Assembly (NCBI GenBank): GCA_963761755.1
Contig: CAVXIC010000013.1
Coordinates: 186,001-250,000 of the forward strand
Direction of reading: 5' to 3'
DNA: 64,000 nucleotides
DNA from: CAJXVA01 sp963761755
GTDB lineage: Bacteria > Myxococcota_A > Polyangia > Nannocystales > Nannocystaceae
The notes beneath the pieces are model-generated. The model ran no database searches. It saw nothing but the letters and a program-made list of their open reading frames with translations, and was not told the DNA's origin. The translations under genes were made by a program, and so were the position numbers. Positions 17,881-26,718 of this stretch are shown piece after piece (positions within the stretch are counted from its first letter, which is position 1; each line of letters starts with the position of its first letter).

Positions 17881-18094
17881 GATTTCCCCACTCTCTCCCC
17901 GCGAAGGCGCGACCGAGTCGCCGTGACTGGCCGCGTCGTGCGTCCAGTTCCCGATCCCAGTCTACTTGTCTCAGCGTGTCGACGGTGGAGTTGGTGTCGT
18001 GGCCGAGCTTACGATCTGTTCACCAGTCTCGTGGGGCGATGAGTTCTTCGGTGAACGCCTCGGTGGCCCGATGGGTGAGCGCGCTCCGTCGCGG

Positions 18095-20818
18095 TCACTC
18101 GACCGCAACGCCCTCCAATCGCACCGGGCAGACCTTCAGCTCCGCCGTCTCGGTGATCGGGTCGTAGCCCGCGCCGGTGAGGTCGTTGATCCGCGTGTCC
18201 CCGAACCCGAAGCTGCAGAAGACCGTGCCCCGGGGCGAGCGGTCCGTGACCTCGACCGCCAGCTCCACGGCGCCGCGCTTCGACGCCATGCGGACCCGCG
18301 ACCCATGGATGAGACCCCAGGCCTCGGCATCGGCGGGGTGCACCTCGAGCGTCTCTTCGGGCACGAAGTAGTGCATGCCGGCGCGGCCGGTCATGGTGCG
18401 CGTGTGATAGTGCTGCAGCCGCCGGCCGGTGGTCAGCCAGACCGGGAAGTCGTCGTCGACGACCTCGGCGGGCTCGCGGTACTCGACCCGCTTGAACGTG
18501 CCCCTGCCGGTTGCGGTGGGGAAGTCGTCTTCGTGGAGGCGGAAGGTGCCCGGGTGCCCCTCGCTGGGCACGGGCCACTGGTAGGTGCCCTCGCCGGCGC
18601 GCTCCCAGTTGACGCCCTTGTAGATGGGCGAGGTCTCGCACAGCTCGTTGAAGACGTCCTTGGCCGAGGTGTACTCGAACCCCGGCAGGCCCTGGCGCTT
18701 GGCCAGCTGGGACATGATCCACCACTCGGGCTTGGCCTCGCCTTGAGCCGGCACGGCGGCACGCACCCGCTGGATGCGTCGCTCGGTGTTGGTGAACACG
18801 CCGTCGGTCTCCCCCCAGGCGCTGGCGGGCAGAACCACGTCGGCCAGCTCGGCGGTCTCGGTGAGGAAGATGTCGACCACGATCAGGTGGTCGAGGTTGC
18901 GAAGTGCGTTCTCGCAGTGGTGGCGGTCGGGATCGGAGACGAGCGTGTTCTCGCCGCAGATGATCATCGCCTTCATCTTGCCTTCGGCCGCGTAGTCGAG
19001 GGCCCGCACCTTGGTGATGCCGCGCTCGAGATCGATCTCCCGCCCGTACAGCGCGGAGAACCGGGCCTGGTTGGCCGGATCGTCGACCGGCTGGAAGCCG
19101 ACGTAGTTGTTGGGCAGGCCGCCCGCATCACCGGCACCCTGGATGTTGTTCTGGCCCCGCATCGGGTTGATGCCGGTGCCTTCGCGGCCGATGTGGCCCG
19201 TCATCAGGGCCAGATTGCACAGGCTCTGCACGTTGTCGACGCCGCAGATGTGCTCGGTGATCCCCAGTGTATAGAAGATCGCGCCCTTGGTCGCGCGCCC
19301 GTAGGCCACCGCGGCGCGCTCGATGTCGGCCGCCGGAACGCCGCAGATCGTCTCGGCCCACTCGGGTGGATAGGCCTCGACGTGCCGAAGGAACGCCGCG
19401 CCGTCGAGCGTGCGCGACTCCATGAACGCTTCGTCGACCAGGCCTTCGCGCGCGATGACGTGCGCCATGCCCAGCAACAGCGCCACGTCGGTCCCGACCT
19501 TGAGCTGCAGGTGGATGTCGGCGCGCTTGGCCAGGGTGATCCTTCGCGGGTCTGCGACGATCATCACCGCGCCCTTGCGACGCGCCTTGTTGAGCCGCGT
19601 GGCCGCGACCGGGTGGCACTCGGTCATGTTGGTGCCGATGCAGAAGATGACATCGGGCTCCTCCATGTCTCGCAGCGGGTTGGACATTGCCCCGCGTCCG
19701 ATGGTGGCCGCCAGACCGGCGACCGTGGGGGCGTGTCACGCCCTGGAGCAGTTGTCGATGTAGTTGGTCCCGTACCCGGCTCGGATGAGCTTCTGCAGGG
19801 TGTACGTCGACTCGTGCGGCGCGCGACCCGAGGCGATTGCGTAGACGCTGTGTCGCCCGTGTTCCTTGGCTGCCTTGGCCAGGCCCGTCGCGGCTCGGTC
19901 GAGCGCTTCGTCCCAGCTGGCCCGGCGCAGCGCACCGTTCTCGCGAACCATCGGGTACTTGAGCCGGCCCTCGTGCTGCACGAAGTCGAAGGCGAACTGA
20001 CCCTTCACGCACAGCGCGCCCTCGTTGGCCCCACCATCGCGCGCGGGGCGAATGCCGACGAGCTTGTCGCCCTTGCTCAGCAGGTCGACCGAGCAGCCCA
20101 CGCCGCAGTAGGGGCAGACCGATCGCGTGGCTTCGATGGGCTCGGGCAGGTCCTTGGCCCGCAGCGCCTTGCGGTCGGCGAGCGCTCCGGTGGGGCAAGT
20201 CTGCACGCACTGCCCGCAGAAGGTGCAGTCGGAGTCGTCCAGGAGGTTGCCGAACTCGGTGGTGATCTGGGTGGAGAACCCGCGGTTCATCACGCTGATC
20301 GCGTAGTCGCCCTCTTGCTCGGCGCACACGCGGACGCAGCGATAGCAGGAGATGCACTGGTCGTAGTCGCGGGCGATGAAGGGGTTGTCGTCGTCGGGAC
20401 GTGCGGTGCCCGACGTCTTGCCGGCGAAGCGCTCTCCGGTGGCGCCATAGCGCCGCTGCAGGGTGACGAGCTCCTGGGACGCGGTACCGCTGAGCGGATC
20501 GATGGTGGCCTTCGGGTTCTCGGAGGTCAGCAGCTCGACGAGCGTCTTGCGGTGCTTCTCGATCGCGTCGGTTGCGGTGCGCACCTTCATGCCGGCCATG
20601 GCGACCGTGGTGCAGGAGGCCACGGGGTTGCGGTAGCCCTCGACGTCGACCACGCACAGCCGGCAGCCGCCGAAGGGCTCGAGACGATCGTCGTAGCAGA
20701 GCGTGGGGATGTTGCTGTGGTGCCGCTGCGACACCTCGTAGAGCGTCTCCCCCGGCGTGAAGGGGACGGTGTGGCCGTCGAGCTCGAGCGTCGGCGAGTC
20801 GGTGGAAGGATCGTTCAT
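18095..20818 (-). CDS. fdhA: Formate dehydrogenase alpha subunit, selenocysteine-containing (UGA at 19736-19738)
   Basis: The catalytic subunit of an NAD-linked formate dehydrogenase, 907 residues when the in-frame TGA at 19738-19736 is read as selenocysteine 361. The context NCSRA-U-HAPTVAGL matches the active site of Sec formate dehydrogenases, where U is followed by His, and homology continues in frame. Domains: [2Fe-2S] ferredoxin (C41, C52, C55, C69); two [4Fe-4S] sites (C155/158/161/165 and C198/201/204/208); the Mo-bis-MGD domain cluster (C235, C238, C242, C270); then the molybdopterin region to the C-terminus. The NuoG-type His-Cys3 cluster of related enzymes has lost its cysteines (HRKTLVELLTSENPKATID). 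A SECIS-like hairpin follows the UGA. The ATG overlaps the fdhB stop (ATGA). A plain frameshift is excluded because the frame does not change. Confidence 0.9.
19706..19724 (-). promoter_or_regulatory. SECIS-like hairpin directing selenocysteine insertion in fdhA
   Basis: On the fdhA mRNA this stem begins 11 bases after the UGA (19738-19736). Seven base pairs (GGUCGCC with GGCGGCC, one U-G wobble) enclose the loop GGUCU. The E. coli fdhF SECIS, as I recall it, has the same spacing and an apical loop containing the same GGUCU. The main difference is that the bulged U of the E. coli element is not obvious here, where the U appears paired with G. Confidence 0.8.
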
Positions 20819-22470
20819 GCTCGGGTCTTCTCCACGTGTTGTTGGACGCGCTCGGGGAAGTAGCGCAGCAGGCTGTCGGTGATGAGGGGGGCGGCCACGC
20901 CGAGACCGCAGGCGCTGGTGGCCTTCATGGTGGTGCCGATGTCGGTCACCTCTTCGTTCCAGATGGAGAAGGAACGGGGGCCGGCATCGCCGAGGCGTTC
21001 GGAGAGCCGCTGGGTGCCGATGCGGCACGGGAAACACTTGCCGCACGACTCGTGGGCGAAGAACTCCATCGCCTGGCGACCGACATCGACGATGTCGCGG
21101 GTGTCGTCGAACACCATGATGCCGCCGGCGCCGAGGAACGACCCCTTGGCCCGCAGCGAAGGCTCGTCGAGGGTGACGCCGAGATCGTCGCCCGCGACGA
21201 AGCCGCCCGAGAGGCCGGCCATGGTCGCCGCCTGGACCGAACGCCCCGGCAAGGGACCGCCGGCCCAGTCGTCGATCAGCTCCATCAGCGGCAGACCGAT
21301 CGGGACCTCGTAATTGCCGGGCCGGGCGACGTCCCCCGAGAGGCTGATGACCTTGGTGCCAGCGTGTTCGCCGAGCCCGAGGCTTTGGTACCAGTCGGCG
21401 CCGTGGGTGAGGATCGGCGCGATGGCGCACAGCGTCTCGACGTTGTTGACGACGGTCGGTCGATCGCCATACCCGTGGGTCACGGGGTAGGGGGGCCGGT
21501 TGCGCGGGAAGGGGTGCTTGCCCTCCAGCGAGTTGAGCAACGAGGTCTCCTCGCCGCAGACGTAGGCTCCGGCGCCGCGGCGGATCATGAGGTCGAAGCC
21601 GCGCAGCAGGCCGGCGTCCTCGGCCTCGGCGATCGCTCGCTCGAGGATCGGGACCGTCTGAGGGTACTCGTAGCGCAGGTAGATGAACCCGGCGCTCGCT
21701 CCGGTGACCCGCGCCGCGATCGCCATGCCCTCGATCAGCGCGTGCGGATCGTGGTCCATGAGGGCGCGGTCCTTGAAGCAGCCCGGCTCGCCTTCGTCGG
21801 CGTTGCACACGATGGTCTTGTGCCCACCGCGGGCGTCGGCCTCGGCGACCGCTCGCCATTTGCGGGCGGTCGGAAAGCCCGCGCCGCCGCGTCCAGCGAG
21901 GCCGCTGGCTTCGAGCACGTCCAGGACGCTCGTCGCGGTGGTGCGCTCGGCGCGGACGCCCTCCAGCGCCGCATAGCCGCCCGTGCGCCGGTAGCCCTCG
22001 AGCGTGGCGCGATCAGGCTCGCGGATGTGGGCGAATACGCACTCGCTGCGCTCGGCCGGCGAGGCCGGCGGCAGTGGGGTCGGTGCATCTTCGAGCGAGG
22101 CCGCGTCGGTGCCGACGCGCACCGTGTGTCCGCTGAGCACCGGGATGGGGCCGTCGCATCGCCCCGCGCACGGCATCGGCGTCGCGTCGGTGAGCGCCGC
22201 GTGCAGCCCATCGAAACCCCGCATGCGACACACCGGCCCGTCGCAAACCCGGGGCGCAGCGAGGCCGCCGGGCGTGCGCGCGAAGTGGTGATAGAAGGTC
22301 ACCGTACCGAACAGGTCCGCGACGGGGATCTTCAAGCCGTCCGCGACGGACCGGATCGCCGCGTCGGAGAGGTACCCGTCGCGGTCGTGAAACGCGTGCA
22401 GCAGCGGCAGCAGCGGGGCGGGCTGCGAAGCCCAGGTCGAGATCAGCTCTTCGTCGGTCGGTCGAGGCAC
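20815..22470 (-). CDS. fdhB: Formate dehydrogenase beta subunit, fused NuoE-NuoF type
   Basis: A 551-residue diaphorase subunit that passes electrons from formate to NAD. The N-terminal part is NuoE-like with a [2Fe-2S] site (C76, C81, C101, C105). The rest is NuoF-like, with the FMN site GRGGAGFPTARKW (about 193-205), the NAD/FMN motif CNADEGEPGCFKDR, GAYVCGEETSLLNSLEG, and a [4Fe-4S] site in ESCGKCFPCRIG with a later cysteine in SACGLG. Such fusions are typical of soluble NAD-dependent formate dehydrogenases and hydrogenases. Translation starts at GTG 22470 with GAGGA a few bases upstream; no in-frame ATG gives a better start. First gene of the fdhBA operon; its stop overlaps the fdhA start. 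Confidence 0.9.
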   Translation of the reverse strand: MPRPTDEELISTWASQPAPLLPLLHAFHDRDGYLSDAAIRSVADGLKIPVADLFGTVTFYHHFARTPGGLAAPRVCDGPVCRMRGFDGLHAALTDATPMPCAGRCDGPIPVLSGHTVRVGTDAASLEDAPTPLPPASPAERSECVFAHIREPDRATLEGYRRTGGYAALEGVRAERTTATSVLDVLEASGLAGRGGAGFPTARKWRAVAEADARGGHKTIVCNADEGEPGCFKDRALMDHDPHALIEGMAIAARVTGASAGFIYLRYEYPQTVPILERAIAEAEDAGLLRGFDLMIRRGAGAYVCGEETSLLNSLEGKHPFPRNRPPYPVTHGYGDRPTVVNNVETLCAIAPILTHGADWYQSLGLGEHAGTKVISLSGDVARPGNYEVPIGLPLMELIDDWAGGPLPGRSVQAATMAGLSGGFVAGDDLGVTLDEPSLRAKGSFLGAGGIMVFDDTRDIVDVGRQAMEFFAHESCGKCFPCRIGTQRLSERLGDAGPRSFSIWNEEVTDIGTTMKATSACGLGVAAPLITDSLLRYFPERVQQHVEKTRA

Positions 22471-22545
22471 GGCGGGTCCTCGACAGGGTATCAGGGGCGC
22501 CCGGGGTTTCGGCAGGGCGCCAAGTAGGGGCCGCCTCACGCGGCG

Positions 22546-22569
22546 CGCCCCGCAGGAGACTGCGGGGCG
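22546..22569 (-). terminator. Hairpin terminator after the tri-haem cytochrome gene
   Basis: A perfect 9-base inverted repeat (cgccccgca / tgcggggcg) with a 6-base loop lies 14 bases beyond the stop of the minus-strand cytochrome gene. It has no long T run, as is common in high-G+C genomes, but its strength and position make it a likely transcription end that separates this gene from fdhBA. Confidence 0.6.
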
Positions 22570-22583
22570 GGGGAACCGCTGCC

Positions 22584-24146
22584 CTACTCGAACGGGTACG
22601 TGAAACCCGGGAATCCCAGCGGCGCGCCTTGGGGCGGCGTCAGGTGGCAGGTCGAGCAATCGTAGGGGTCCGCGTTGAACCGGTCCGATCGCGTGTGGAT
22701 GGAGTGGACGCGGTAGTTGAGCTTGGAGTCGGGCTCGAAGTCCAAGGCGGTGTGGCACGCGAAGCAGGTCTCGCGGTCGTCGATGCCGTGCAGGGTCTCG
22801 GCCAGGGAGGTCTGCCCGGTGTGGCAGGTCTCGCAGTTGCCGGTGGTGGGCTGCCACGAGGTGGTCGTGCTGGTCCCGACCTGGACCCGGGCGACCGCGC
22901 CACGGTTGAGCGCCTGGCCCCCGAAGTCGCGGCGCGCCTTGAGGGCAACCACGTAGGTGCCCGCTTCGGCATCCGATGGGATGGTGAAGGTGTACTCGTC
23001 GGGAACCGGAGCGTTCCAGACGTTGGGGTCGGCAAAGCCTCCGAAGATGACGCCGAAGTTGGGGATGAGGTAGGCAAGCCCGGTGTACCCATCCACCTCC
23101 TCGGTGGCCACGACGGCCTGCGCCGGGCTGAGGAACTGGTTGCCGGAGACGACGGTTTGGGGAACCCGAAGGTCGTCGGTCGGGCCCGACATCGCGAGGA
23201 CCATGTTGCTCTCTCGATGTTTGAGCGCGTAGTAGAGCGTCGTCTGGATGTTGATGTCGTAGTAGCGCAAGCCGCTGTCATCGAGCCCGAACAGGAACTC
23301 GGCGTACGTCGGCATGTCACCGTCGCCTGCGATGACGTTGCCTTCGCCGTCCTCGAAGCGAATCGCGAACGTCACCTCGTCCCCGGGTAGGTAGTACTGG
23401 CCGTTGTCCGGCGCCGAGAGCTCCTCGACGACGGGGTCGAAGCCATAGGCGTACGGGCTCGCGCCTGCGGGGACGCGAGCCAGCGGAACCTCGCGAACGT
23501 TGAGCGGGTCCGCGGTCCAGTACACCAGCAGCCGCGTGGCGTCTTCATCGAGCTTTCTCGACTGCAGCGTCGGCCACATCGCGTGGCGAGACTGGGCGAG
23601 GGCCTCGGCGGTGTACGACGTTGCGGTGCTGCAGTCGTCGATTGCGACGCAGCCGGTGGTGGTTTGCCGAGCCGCGAACCTCCGGATGAACGCGCTGTCG
23701 AAGATGCTCCAGAAGTCGTCCGAGCCGACCGCGATCACGAAGGGAACCGGACTGACGATCCCGTCGTCGTCGGCTTGATAGACCAAGAAGTAGCTCTTGG
23801 CCTGCATCCACTTCGCGTTGCGGTAGAACCGCTGGCGGGTGAAGGTTCCTTGTCCGTCGGGACGCCAGTCCTCTTCGACCATCTCCACCCCGGTCCAGTC
23901 CAGTCCGGACATGTCTCCCGCGTCGATCACGGGTTGAATGCCTTCGTCGGTCGCGGTGGGCATGGTCGAAACGAGGTCGATCTCGTCGACGTACCGCCGG
24001 TCGTTTCCGATGATGTCGAGGGTCGGTGACTCACCATTCTGAAGGAAGACGCTCAGTCCGGTCCTCGGCTTTCCGCCGGCGCTTGCAATGGAGGGCAGGA
24101 TCGTGAGCGCGGCGCCCATCAACCACGCGGCGTGTGTCGTCTTCAT
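22584..24146 (-). CDS. Exported multihaem (tri-haem) cytochrome c, OmcA/MtrC-like C-terminus
   Basis: A 520-residue exported protein with signal peptide MKTTHAAWLMGAALTILPSIASA. The first 430 residues form a beta-rich region, partly an Ig-like or DOMON-type module (YTFTIPSDAEAGTYVVALKARRD). The end carries three haem-binding motifs: CETCH (438-442), CFACH (461-465) and CSTCH (497-501). The motif NYRVHSIHTRSDRF between the second and third is the type seen in OmcA/MtrC family decahaem cytochromes, so an outer-membrane or surface role in electron transfer is possible. The start at 24146 was chosen for the signal peptide; no clear ribosome site was seen. Located upstream of fdhBA on the same strand but separated by a hairpin. 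Confidence 0.8.
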   Translation of the reverse strand: MKTTHAAWLMGAALTILPSIASAGGKPRTGLSVFLQNGESPTLDIIGNDRRYVDEIDLVSTMPTATDEGIQPVIDAGDMSGLDWTGVEMVEEDWRPDGQGTFTRQRFYRNAKWMQAKSYFLVYQADDDGIVSPVPFVIAVGSDDFWSIFDSAFIRRFAARQTTTGCVAIDDCSTATSYTAEALAQSRHAMWPTLQSRKLDEDATRLLVYWTADPLNVREVPLARVPAGASPYAYGFDPVVEELSAPDNGQYYLPGDEVTFAIRFEDGEGNVIAGDGDMPTYAEFLFGLDDSGLRYYDINIQTTLYYALKHRESNMVLAMSGPTDDLRVPQTVVSGNQFLSPAQAVVATEEVDGYTGLAYLIPNFGVIFGGFADPNVWNAPVPDEYTFTIPSDAEAGTYVVALKARRDFGGQALNRGAVARVQVGTSTTTSWQPTTGNCETCHTGQTSLAETLHGIDDRETCFACHTALDFEPDSKLNYRVHSIHTRSDRFNADPYDCSTCHLTPPQGAPLGFPGFTYPFE

Positions 24147-24288
24147 CGGTGACATCTGTTGGCGTGTGGTACCGCCATCCACCGGCCTGTTACACCGGGG
24201 CAGTCCCTGACGCGCGTCTCTGCGCGTTTTGCGCGAGCGTTGCCGTCGCTGGGCGGAGGGCCAGCCGTTCGCACGCTACACTGCCGCG
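24147..24288. promoter_or_regulatory. Divergent promoter region, cytochrome gene and ctpA
   Basis: This 142-base gap lies between two divergently transcribed genes, so it should hold promoters for both. No clear promoter boxes could be assigned by eye. Confidence 0.3.
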
Positions 24289-25650
24289 ATGGTTCGATCC
24301 CCCCGCGTTCGCACGGTTGCTTTCGGCGCCAGCATGCTGGCCATCGGCGTCGCGATCGGTGCATCCGTGGCCCCGGCGATCGCCTCGGACCCCGAGCCCA
24401 AGGCGGCGCCACCGGGCTACTCGCGGTACGCCAAGCTCGACATGTTCGCCCGGGCGCTGGCGATCATCGAGCAGTACTACGTGCGACCGGTCGACGACCA
24501 AGCGATCATCTACGCCGCCCTGCGCGGCCTGGTGTCCGAGCTCGACCCGCACACCTCCTTCTTGCCGCCGCTGGACGCCAAGCTGCTGCGCGAGGACATC
24601 GAGGGGGCGTTCGGCGGGATCGGGATGGTCGTCGTTCTGGGACGGGAGAGCACGGGGGAGCGCTTCCTCGATGTGCGCGACGTGATCCCCGGCGGTCCGG
24701 CGGACAAGGCCAGCATCGCCTCCGGGCATCGCATCCTCGCGATCAACGGCCAGTCGATCGCGCAATTCGTCGACCTGCAGCGGGCGATCACGGTCATTCG
24801 CGGCGAGCCCGGCACGACGGTCAAGCTCACGGTCGAAGACCCGGTCCGCGGGGTCAAGCGCTCGGTCGAGCTGACGCGGGCGATCATCGACACGCCCCCG
24901 GTCGAGGTGCGGGATCTCGGCGAGGGCATCGGGGTGCTGAGGTTGCGCGACTTCCCCGAGGACGCAGCGGCCGACGTGAAGTCTGGCGTGCAGTCGCTGC
25001 AGAAGGCAGCGGGTGAGCAGGGGCTCACCGGGCTGGTGCTCGACCTGCGGGACAATGGCGGCGGCTTGCTCGATGAAGCGATCCGGATCGTCGATCTCTT
25101 CGTCGACGAGGGGGCCATCGTCCGCACCCGCGGCCGCCGGGGCGTCATCCTCGACGAGGCGAGAGCGCGCCGCGTGACGACGCTGCCTCCGGTGCCCCTG
25201 GTCGTGCTGGTCAACAAGGGGTCGGCGTCGGCGTCGGAGATCGTGGCCGGAGCGCTCCAGGACCATCGGCGGGCCCTGATCATCGGGGAGCGCACCTACG
25301 GCAAGGGGTCGGTTCAGGCGCCCTTCGAGCTCAGCGACGGGAGCCTGCTCAAGCTCACCACCGCGCTGTACTTCACGCCCGACGACCGGCTGATACAGGC
25401 CAGCGGGATCATGCCCGACGTGTTCGTGGGTGCAGCCGATCCCGGTGCCCAGGTCGACCTCGACTCGCGCCCCGAGATCCAGCCGGAGCGCGAGAGCCTG
25501 CGCCACCTCGAGCCCGAAGACTTCGGGCGGGTTTCGCCCTCGCTGGCCGACGAGTCCGCGGCCGTGCGCGCGGCGGCCGATGACGTGCAGTTGCGCCGCG
25601 CCGTCCAGCATCTGCAGGCCTGGGCGCGGGTCGGGCCCAAGAAGAACTGA
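24289..25650 (+). CDS. ctpA: C-terminal processing peptidase (S41) CtpA-like
   Basis: A 453-residue exported serine protease of family S41. An N-terminal signal/anchor (VRTVAFGASMLAIGVAIGAS) precedes a PDZ domain (about 105-205, with GGIGMVVV at its start). The protease domain follows with the catalytic serine in NKGSASASEIVAGALQD (S314 by analogy with CtpB) and the lysine in ERTYGKGSVQ (K339), exactly 25 residues apart as in the Ser-Lys dyad of the family. Roles include cleavage of periplasmic and cell-wall proteins, often hydrolase regulators. It is followed by a divergent polysaccharide deacetylase, a neighbour pair that often also includes envC; here envC lies 10.7 kb upstream. Confidence 0.92.
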   Translation: MVRSPRVRTVAFGASMLAIGVAIGASVAPAIASDPEPKAAPPGYSRYAKLDMFARALAIIEQYYVRPVDDQAIIYAALRGLVSELDPHTSFLPPLDAKLLREDIEGAFGGIGMVVVLGRESTGERFLDVRDVIPGGPADKASIASGHRILAINGQSIAQFVDLQRAITVIRGEPGTTVKLTVEDPVRGVKRSVELTRAIIDTPPVEVRDLGEGIGVLRLRDFPEDAAADVKSGVQSLQKAAGEQGLTGLVLDLRDNGGGLLDEAIRIVDLFVDEGAIVRTRGRRGVILDEARARRVTTLPPVPLVVLVNKGSASASEIVAGALQDHRRALIIGERTYGKGSVQAPFELSDGSLLKLTTALYFTPDDRLIQASGIMPDVFVGAADPGAQVDLDSRPEIQPERESLRHLEPEDFGRVSPSLADESAAVRAAADDVQLRRAVQHLQAWARVGPKKN

Positions 25651-25688
25651 CGCTGGACGACGAGCTCGCGACTGAATCTTGGGCCCAG

Positions 25689-26696
25689 ATGGCCGGAGAT
25701 GTTACCAAGGTGGCGGTGGAGCCCGAAAAGCCTGGCCTCGGACTACCGCTGTGGATCATCGCCGCGGCCATCTTGCTGTGGGTGGCGCCGCGTCCGCCCG
25801 AGGCGCCCGACCAGCGCCCCGAAGACGTGGCTGCGATGCAGCGAACCACCGATTTCGTGGTGCGCGACGCGAAGCAGTGGCAGCGTGATCATGGCGATCG
25901 CTCGCTGCCGTGGGCGCAGGCCGAAGGACATCTCGCGATCGTGATCGACGACGTGGGCCGGGAGCTCCACGTGCTCGAGAAGTTGATCGCGCTGCGCTAC
26001 CGCCTGACGTTCTCGGTGCTGCCGGGGTCCGTCTACGCGGCCGGTGCCCAGCTCCGCGCGGCCGCGGATCGCCGGCGATACCGCGAGGTGCTCCTGCACC
26101 TGCCCATGGAGCCGCTGGCGTCGGCCCCGATGCACGAGGGGGACGAGATTCGCGAGACGTTCCTGCTTGCCGAGGACGACGCTGGAGCGCTCACCGCCAA
26201 GACCGAGGCCGCACTTCGAGCGGTCCCCGCCGCGATCGGGGTCAACAACCACATGGGATCGAAGCTCACCGCGGACCGTGAGGCGATGGACGCGGTCATG
26301 GCCGTGTTGAAGGCGCGGGAGCTGTTCTTCCTGGACTCGCGCACGCATCACGACACGCAGGCGCCCGCCGCTGCCGCGGCCGCAGGCGTCGCGACGCTGT
26401 CTCGCCAGGTGTTCCTCGACCACCTCGAGACGCCCGAGGCGATCGCGGCCCAGCTCGATGAGGCGGCGCGTCTCTCCAAGCTCGGACCGACCGTTGCGAT
26501 CGGTCATCCTTCGGCTGCGATGGTGGAGGTGCTCCAGGCGCGCCTTCCGATGCTGCTCGAGGATGGGGTTGCGATCTACCCGCTCTCGCACGTGCTCGAG
26601 CACCAGCTGCGCGGCGAAGATCCGCCGGCAAGCTCGAGCGCGCAGGCTGAGGGCTCTGAGGGCTTCGGGGGCTTCGGGGGCTTCGGGGGCTTCTGA
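25689..26696 (+). CDS. Divergent polysaccharide deacetylase (YibQ/DUF610 family)
   Basis: A 335-residue envelope protein with an N-terminal hydrophobic anchor (LPLWIIAAAILLWVA) and a deacetylase-like (NodB-superfamily) fold. The family motifs are visible: LAIVIDDVGREL at the start, LTFSVLPGS, VLLHLPMEPLA, GVNNHMGSKLTAD, FFLDSRTHHDTQAP and TVAIGHP. The DD, NNHMGS and HP positions form the divergent active site. The family often sits beside envC and ctpA genes and is thought to act on cell-wall material, but its substrate is unknown. The C-terminus ends with FGG repeats from a 9-base tandem repeat. ATG 25689 lies 38 bases after ctpA, so the two are likely co-transcribed. Confidence 0.85.
   Translation: MAGDVTKVAVEPEKPGLGLPLWIIAAAILLWVAPRPPEAPDQRPEDVAAMQRTTDFVVRDAKQWQRDHGDRSLPWAQAEGHLAIVIDDVGRELHVLEKLIALRYRLTFSVLPGSVYAAGAQLRAAADRRRYREVLLHLPMEPLASAPMHEGDEIRETFLLAEDDAGALTAKTEAALRAVPAAIGVNNHMGSKLTADREAMDAVMAVLKARELFFLDSRTHHDTQAPAAAAAAGVATLSRQVFLDHLETPEAIAAQLDEAARLSKLGPTVAIGHPSAAMVEVLQARLPMLLEDGVAIYPLSHVLEHQLRGEDPPASSSAQAEGSEGFGGFGGFGGF
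26661..26696. repeat. 9-base tandem repeat encoding C-terminal FGG units
   Basis: Three perfect copies of ggcttcggg (26661-26669, 26670-26678, 26679-26687) and a partial copy containing the stop codon lie at the very end of the divergent polysaccharide deacetylase gene. The repeats extend the protein with Gly-Phe units and are probably a recent slippage expansion. Confidence 0.85.
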
Positions 26697-26718
26697 GGAT
26701 CAGCGGTACACTCCGTAA

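Noticed and set aside
18022..18094. Open codons after the fdhA stop reading ALTHRATEAFTEELIAPRDW
   Set aside because: The frame has no start and lies directly after a normal C-terminus of FdhA. It could be a gene fragment, but there is too little to support it.
19736..19738. Apparent premature stop splitting fdhA into two proteins
   Set aside because: The codon is TGA at the known selenocysteine position, homology continues in the same frame and a SECIS-like stem follows. A split or pseudogene is the poorer explanation.
17966..20863. A long plus-strand frame across fdhA (and similar frames opposite other genes)
   Set aside because: No recognisable domain and amino-acid composition typical of antisense shadows; the minus strand has clear homology.
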